Shown here piece by piece: positions 6,633 through 9,994 of a stretch of 9,994 nt of DNA. A program made the translations under genes and the position numbers. Source of the DNA: RGIG1828 sp045592485 (GTDB taxonomy: Bacteria > Bacillota > Clostridia > UMGS1810); contig JAZNUS010000118.1 of assembly GCA_045592485.1 (NCBI GenBank), forward strand, positions 1 to 9,994, given 5' to 3'. How positions within the stretch are numbered: position 1 is the stretch's first letter; the number at the start of each line of letters is the position of its first letter. A model generated the notes under the pieces. That model was not told the DNA's origin, did not search any database, and worked only from the letters and a program-made list of their open reading frames with translations.

Positions 6633-8864
6633 TCAGACTCTTTCGTGGAAGGTTCTTGAAATAACTTCAAGCTGTTGTTCCTTTGAAAGTCTGTGGAAAT
6701 TAACTGCATATCCCGAAACACGGATAGTGAGCATGGGGTACTTATCGGGATTTTCATAGGCTTCTATGAGCATTTCACGACTAAGCACATTAACATTGAG
6801 ATGCTGTGAGCCCTGAACGAAATAGCCGTCAAGAATGTTCACAAGGTTGTTGATTCTGTCTTCTTCCTTTTTGCCGAGAGCATCGGGCACAATGGAGAAT
6901 GTGTTTGAAACACCGTCCTGACAAACATCCTTATAAGGAATTTTTGCAACGGAGTTCAGTGATGCAAGAGCGCCGGACTTGTCTCTTCCGTGCATGGGGT
7001 TTGCACCGGGTGCAAGAGGCTCGCCCTGTTTTCTTCCGTCGGGAGTTGAACCTGTCTTTTTGCCATACATAACATTACTTGTTATGGTGAGAGCAGAAAG
7101 TGTGTGTTTTGCGTCACGGTAGAGCTTGTGTTTTTTAAGCTCACTGCTGAATTTTTCAACAATTTTCACCGCAAGGTCATCTACACGGTCGTCGTCATTG
7201 CCGTACATAGGAAATTCACCAATGGTTTCATAATCAACAACAACGCCGTTTTCGTTGCGGATTGGTTTAACCTTGGCAAATTTAATTGCCGAGAGGCTGT
7301 CTGCCGCAACAGAAAGACCTGCAATACCGAAAGCCATAAGCTTTTCGGGGTCGGTGTCATGGAAGGCAAGCTGACTTGCTTCATAGGCATATTTATCATG
7401 CATATAGTGAATAATGTTGTTGGCTTTAACATACATACCTGCAACAAATTCAAGAATTTTTTCGTAGTTTGCCCAGACCTTGTCAAAGTCGAGAATCTCG
7501 TCGGTTATAGGCTGGACACCGGGTACAACTGCTTTGCCGGAGATTTCGTCAACACCGCCGTTTACGGCATACAAAAGGCTCTTTGCAATGTTGCATCTTG
7601 CACCGAAGAACTGCATCTGTTTGCCAAGGCGCATTGCCGATACACAGCATGCAATTGCATAGTCGTCGCCATAGAGGGGACGCATCACCATGTCGCTTTC
7701 ATACTGAATTGAATCGGTCTTAATTGAAATTTCGGCACAATATTTTTTAAAGTTTTCGGGAAGGTTTTCGTCCCAGAGAACCGTAAGGTTTGGTTCGGGA
7801 GAAGTGCCGAGGTTAATTAAGGTGTGAAGATATCTGAAAGAGTTTTTGGTAACAAGTGCTCTTCCGTCAAGGCTCATTCCGCCGACAGATTCGGTTACCC
7901 AGGTGGGATCACCGCCGAAAAGCTCGTTGTATTCGGGAGTTCTGAGGTGTCTTATGAGACGAAGCTTGATGATGAGCTGATCCACAAGCTCCTGAGCCTC
8001 TTCCTCGGTGATGATGCCTGCTTCAAGGTCTCTTTGAATGTATATGTCGAGGAAGGTTGAGGTTCTTCCTATTGATGTTGCCGCACCGTTGTTTTCCTTT
8101 GTGCCGGCGAGGTAAGCAAGGTAGAGATACTGAACTGCTTCCTGTGCGGAAACTGCGGGCTTTCTTATGTCGATGCCATAGCTGTCTGCCATTTTTTCAA
8201 TTTCACCAATGGCTTTTATCTGCATGGAAACCTCTTCACGGAGTCTGATGTTGGAATCGGTCATAATGCCTTCAAGCTTTTTGAGGTCTTTCTTTTTGTC
8301 CTCAATAAGACGCTCTGTTCCATAAAGAGCGACACGGCGATAGTCGCCGATTATTCTGCCTCTGCCGTAGGCATCGGGAAGTCCGGTGAGAAGACCTGCA
8401 CTTCTGGCAGCTCTCACCTCAGACGGATAGGCATCGAAAACACCCTCGTTGTGGGTTTTTCTGTACTGTGCAAAATGAGAGTGAATGTTTGCATCAAGTG
8501 TGTAGCCATATTTGTCGAGGCACTGCTGCGCCATACGCATACCGCCATAGAGGTTGACCATACGCTTTAAGGGGGCATCGGTCTGAAGACCTACAATAAC
8601 CTCGTTTTTCTTATCTATGTAGCCGGGAGCAAAATTACATATGCCCGAAATCCTCTTTGTTTCCACATCGAGAACTCCGCCCTTTTTTCTTTCTTCCAAA
8701 AGGAGCTCAACACATCTGTCCCACACCGCCTTTGTTTTTTGAGTGGGTTTTGCAAGAAAAGATGAGTCACCCTCATAAAGAGTGTAGTTTTTCTGAATAA
8801 AATCACGAACATTTATTTCGGTTTCCCAGATTCCGCCGACAAATTCTTTTCTTTGGTTGCTCAT
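6633..8864 (-). CDS. pflB: Pyruvate formate-lyase (formate C-acetyltransferase)
   Basis: A 743-residue glycyl radical enzyme, close to the usual length of about 750-760. It converts pyruvate and CoA to acetyl-CoA and formate in the cytoplasm of anaerobic cells, supplying formate for fermentation and one-carbon metabolism. The adjacent catalytic cysteines are Cys406-Cys407 in IACCVSAMRLGKQMQFFGAR. The glycyl radical site is Gly718 in RVSGYAVNF, near the C-terminus as expected. The paired cysteines mark true PFL rather than a diol or glycerol dehydratase, choline lyase or benzylsuccinate synthase relative, which have a single catalytic cysteine. The ATG start has AAAGGAG eight bases upstream. 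The gene follows pflA after 17 bases, so the two are co-transcribed from the ZTP-riboswitch promoter. The gene order pflA-pflB is the reverse of that in E. coli. The frame is intact and nothing is missing. Confidence 0.97.
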   Translation of the reverse strand: MSNQRKEFVGGIWETEINVRDFIQKNYTLYEGDSSFLAKPTQKTKAVWDRCVELLLEERKKGGVLDVETKRISGICNFAPGYIDKKNEVIVGLQTDAPLKRMVNLYGGMRMAQQCLDKYGYTLDANIHSHFAQYRKTHNEGVFDAYPSEVRAARSAGLLTGLPDAYGRGRIIGDYRRVALYGTERLIEDKKKDLKKLEGIMTDSNIRLREEVSMQIKAIGEIEKMADSYGIDIRKPAVSAQEAVQYLYLAYLAGTKENNGAATSIGRTSTFLDIYIQRDLEAGIITEEEAQELVDQLIIKLRLIRHLRTPEYNELFGGDPTWVTESVGGMSLDGRALVTKNSFRYLHTLINLGTSPEPNLTVLWDENLPENFKKYCAEISIKTDSIQYESDMVMRPLYGDDYAIACCVSAMRLGKQMQFFGARCNIAKSLLYAVNGGVDEISGKAVVPGVQPITDEILDFDKVWANYEKILEFVAGMYVKANNIIHYMHDKYAYEASQLAFHDTDPEKLMAFGIAGLSVAADSLSAIKFAKVKPIRNENGVVVDYETIGEFPMYGNDDDRVDDLAVKIVEKFSSELKKHKLYRDAKHTLSALTITSNVMYGKKTGSTPDGRKQGEPLAPGANPMHGRDKSGALASLNSVAKIPYKDVCQDGVSNTFSIVPDALGKKEEDRINNLVNILDGYFVQGSQHLNVNVLSREMLIEAYENPDKYPMLTIRVSGYAVNFHRLSKEQQLEVISRTFHERV

Positions 8865-8881
8865 ATTCTATTCTCCTTTCA

Positions 8882-9604
8882 TCATTGGAAATCAATGGAA
8901 AAATGTTTTTCCCAAAGGATTTCTGTTTTTTTCTTATCCATCGGAGGTGTGTCTCCGAGTGGAATCGGTAAATTAAGTGTTTTGTATTTATGTTCACCCA
9001 TGCGGTGATAGGGCAAAAGCTCCACCGCCTTTGCATGGGGGATATGCTCATTTATATAATTTTTTAAGCCTGTCATATATTCATCGGTGTCGTTTATGCC
9101 GGGAACGACAACCTGACGGACAATTGTCGGGGTTTTAAGCTTCCTTAGCACCTCTGTGAACCTTTGGTTTTCTTCAATGGAAGCTTTGCACATTTCAAAA
9201 TAGCTTTCACTATCCGTAGCTTTAACATCATACAGGACCAAATCGCACTCTTTGAGGATTTCTTCGTATCTGCCAAGACCTACACCGGAGGTGTCAAGGC
9301 AGGTGTGGATGCCCTCAGATTTGCAACGCTTCAGCATTTCCAGAAGGAAATCCGGCTGCATCAGAGGCTCGCCGCCTGAAAAGGTAACTCCGCCGCCGCT
9401 TCGCTCAAAGAATGGACGAAAGCGACGAATCTTTTTCATAAGGCTTTCTGCAGTGACCGTTTCACCCTTGTCACCACACCAGGAATCGGGGTTGTGGCAA
9501 AACCGGCAACGAAGAGGACAGCCTTTTAAAAAAACAACTGTGCGTATTCCCGGACCGTCCACAAGTCCCATTGATTCAAGCATCAGAATTCTGCCTTCAA
9601 TCAT
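8882..9604 (-). CDS. pflA: Pyruvate formate-lyase-activating enzyme (radical SAM)
   Basis: A 240-residue radical SAM protein, the normal size for PFL activase. It uses a [4Fe-4S] cluster and S-adenosylmethionine to make the 5'-deoxyadenosyl radical that abstracts hydrogen from the active-site glycine of PFL. The cluster motif CxxxCxxC is Cys29, Cys33 and Cys36 (CPLRCRFC), followed by HNPDSW, typical of PFL activases. The SAM-binding GGE motif is at 77-79 (TFSGGEP). There is no extra ferredoxin-like cluster insert of the kind found in activases of other glycyl radical enzymes, so the partner is PFL itself, encoded next to it. The ATG start is preceded by AGGAGGT with a six-base gap. A ZTP riboswitch with terminator occupies the leader. 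The stop codon lies 17 bases before pflB. Confidence 0.96.
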   Translation of the reverse strand: MIEGRILMLESMGLVDGPGIRTVVFLKGCPLRCRFCHNPDSWCGDKGETVTAESLMKKIRRFRPFFERSGGGVTFSGGEPLMQPDFLLEMLKRCKSEGIHTCLDTSGVGLGRYEEILKECDLVLYDVKATDSESYFEMCKASIEENQRFTEVLRKLKTPTIVRQVVVPGINDTDEYMTGLKNYINEHIPHAKAVELLPYHRMGEHKYKTLNLPIPLGDTPPMDKKKTEILWEKHFSIDFQ

Positions 9605-9610
9605 TTGATG

Positions 9611-9617
9611 ACCTCCT
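9611..9617 (-). promoter_or_regulatory. Ribosome binding site of pflA
   Basis: AGGAGGT on the minus strand, six bases before the ATG at 9604-9602. This near-perfect Shine-Dalgarno site fixes the start and lies downstream of the riboswitch terminator. Confidence 0.85.
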
Positions 9618-9633
9618 GTTTAAAAAGCCCGGA

Positions 9634-9671
9634 CACAAAAATAACCCTCCGGACGAAAGTGCCCAGACGGT
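9634..9671 (-). terminator. Intrinsic terminator of the ZTP riboswitch
   Basis: On the minus strand ACCGTCTGGGC (9671-9661) pairs with GTCCGGAGGGT (9654-9644) around the loop ACTTTC. There is one G-G mismatch and two G-T pairs. The T-rich stretch TATTTTTGTG (9643-9634) follows. The 5' arm is also the conserved 3' part of the ZTP aptamer (CCGxCTGGGC), so ligand binding and termination exclude each other. This is the usual ON-switch arrangement of the class. Confidence 0.8.
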
Positions 9672-9730
9672 CGGCATAAGATATCATACTCCCATGTGGT
9701 AAGCTCCACTTCCGTCAGTCATATGATACC
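9659..9730 (-). ncRNA. ZTP riboswitch (pfl motif)
   Basis: Read on the minus strand, TATCATA (9728-9722) pairs perfectly with TATGATA (9688-9682) as P1. Inside it lie TGACTGACGG, the P2 hairpin GTGG/CCAC (9709-9696) and a CATGGGAGTATGA stretch. The 3' domain GCCGACCGTCTGGGCA (9675-9660) carries the conserved CCGxCTGGGC. These are the hallmarks of the pfl motif (Rfam RF01750), shown by others to bind ZTP and ZMP. These purine intermediates build up when 10-formyl-tetrahydrofolate is scarce, and binding turns genes on. It sits in the 5' leader of pflA-pflB, a known target class, so formate production would rise in response to folate one-carbon shortage. Confidence 0.9.
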
Positions 9731-9733
9731 TGA

Positions 9734-9762
9734 ATTATATAATATCACGACAAAAATGTCAA
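9734..9762 (-). promoter_or_regulatory. Consensus sigma-A promoter of the pfl operon
   Basis: A perfect TTGACA (9762-9757) and perfect TATAAT (9739-9734) are separated by exactly 17 bases on the minus strand. Transcription would start near 9727, at the edge of P1 of the ZTP riboswitch. A full-consensus promoter suggests strong basal initiation, with control left mainly to the riboswitch terminator. Confidence 0.9.
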
Positions 9763-9870
9763 TATATATATTAGCTAAAGTTACACTAAACTTTCACTGA
9801 CAATTAAACATTTTGTATTAAAGCTCATAGGGCACCCCGATATTATTACACTGAAAGGGGCTGTAAATTA

Positions 9871-9927
9871 ATCCCCTAAAACAGACAGAGATCTCATTTA
9901 TTGAGGTCTCTGTTGGGTTTTAGGGAT
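9871..9927. repeat. Long imperfect hairpin in the gene-free right end
   Basis: Outer arms TCCCCTAAAAC (9872-9882) and GTTTTAGGGA (9917-9926) enclose inner arms ACAGAGATCTCA (9885-9896) and TGAGGTCTCTGT (9902-9913) with a five-base loop. In all this gives roughly 22 bp with small bulges. Neither side has a clear T-tract. It may be the end of a gene beyond the window or a palindromic repeat. The rest of 9780-9994 shows no gene and no further recognised site. Confidence 0.55.
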
Positions 9928-9994
9928 AAAATAGTCTAAAACGTCAAATTTAGAGTACAAAAACAAAGCCCAATGTATTTGAACTGATTTTTAA

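Noticed and set aside
7104..7712. Open frame of 202 codons on the plus strand inside pflB.
   Set aside because: It is fully antisense to the conserved catalytic part of pflB, its product has no recognisable domain, and no good ribosome binding site precedes it. It is a codon-bias shadow.

Overview
The window reads as chromosomal DNA of an anaerobic Gram-positive bacterium of the class Clostridia, probably a gut or rumen member of the Oscillospiraceae or Lachnospiraceae. The basis is an oxygen-sensitive pyruvate formate-lyase system, a surface protein anchored by S-layer homology (SLH) domains, Firmicutes-type Shine-Dalgarno sites, riboswitches with intrinsic terminators, and small hairpin-rich intergenic repeats. 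All four protein genes lie on the minus strand. No other gene is supported.

Layout, in order of transcription from the right end. (1) About 9780-9994 has no gene but holds one long imperfect hairpin. (2) A consensus sigma-A promoter (9734-9762) feeds a ZTP (pfl-motif) riboswitch with an overlapping terminator. This controls pflA (PFL-activating radical SAM enzyme) and pflB (pyruvate formate-lyase), an operon closed by a hairpin terminator at 6581-6617. (3) A 307-base gap contains an unexplained nested set of inverted repeats at 6381-6511, followed by an MFS transporter gene (5096-6325). (4) The next 661-base gap holds a 70-base MITE-like inverted-repeat element, a sigma-A promoter, a cobalamin riboswitch, several leader hairpins and a strong intrinsic terminator. 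(5) This leader controls a 1421-residue secreted, SLH-anchored protein (169-4434). (6) The last 168 bases hold a double-hairpin intergenic repeat.

The most interesting unit is (4)+(5). The large surface protein carries an alpha/alpha-toroid (prenyltransferase-like) domain followed by a DUF4430 (transcobalamin-like C-terminal) domain. That is the domain order of animal intrinsic factor and transcobalamin, and the gene sits behind a B12 riboswitch. The combination suggests a cell-surface corrinoid-binding protein made when B12 is scarce. The parts are seen in the sequence; the function is inferred.

The pfl operon is a clear case of one-carbon control. ZTP/ZMP accumulates when 10-formyl-tetrahydrofolate is short, and the switch would then raise formate production from pyruvate. 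The MFS gene has no visible functional link to either neighbour.
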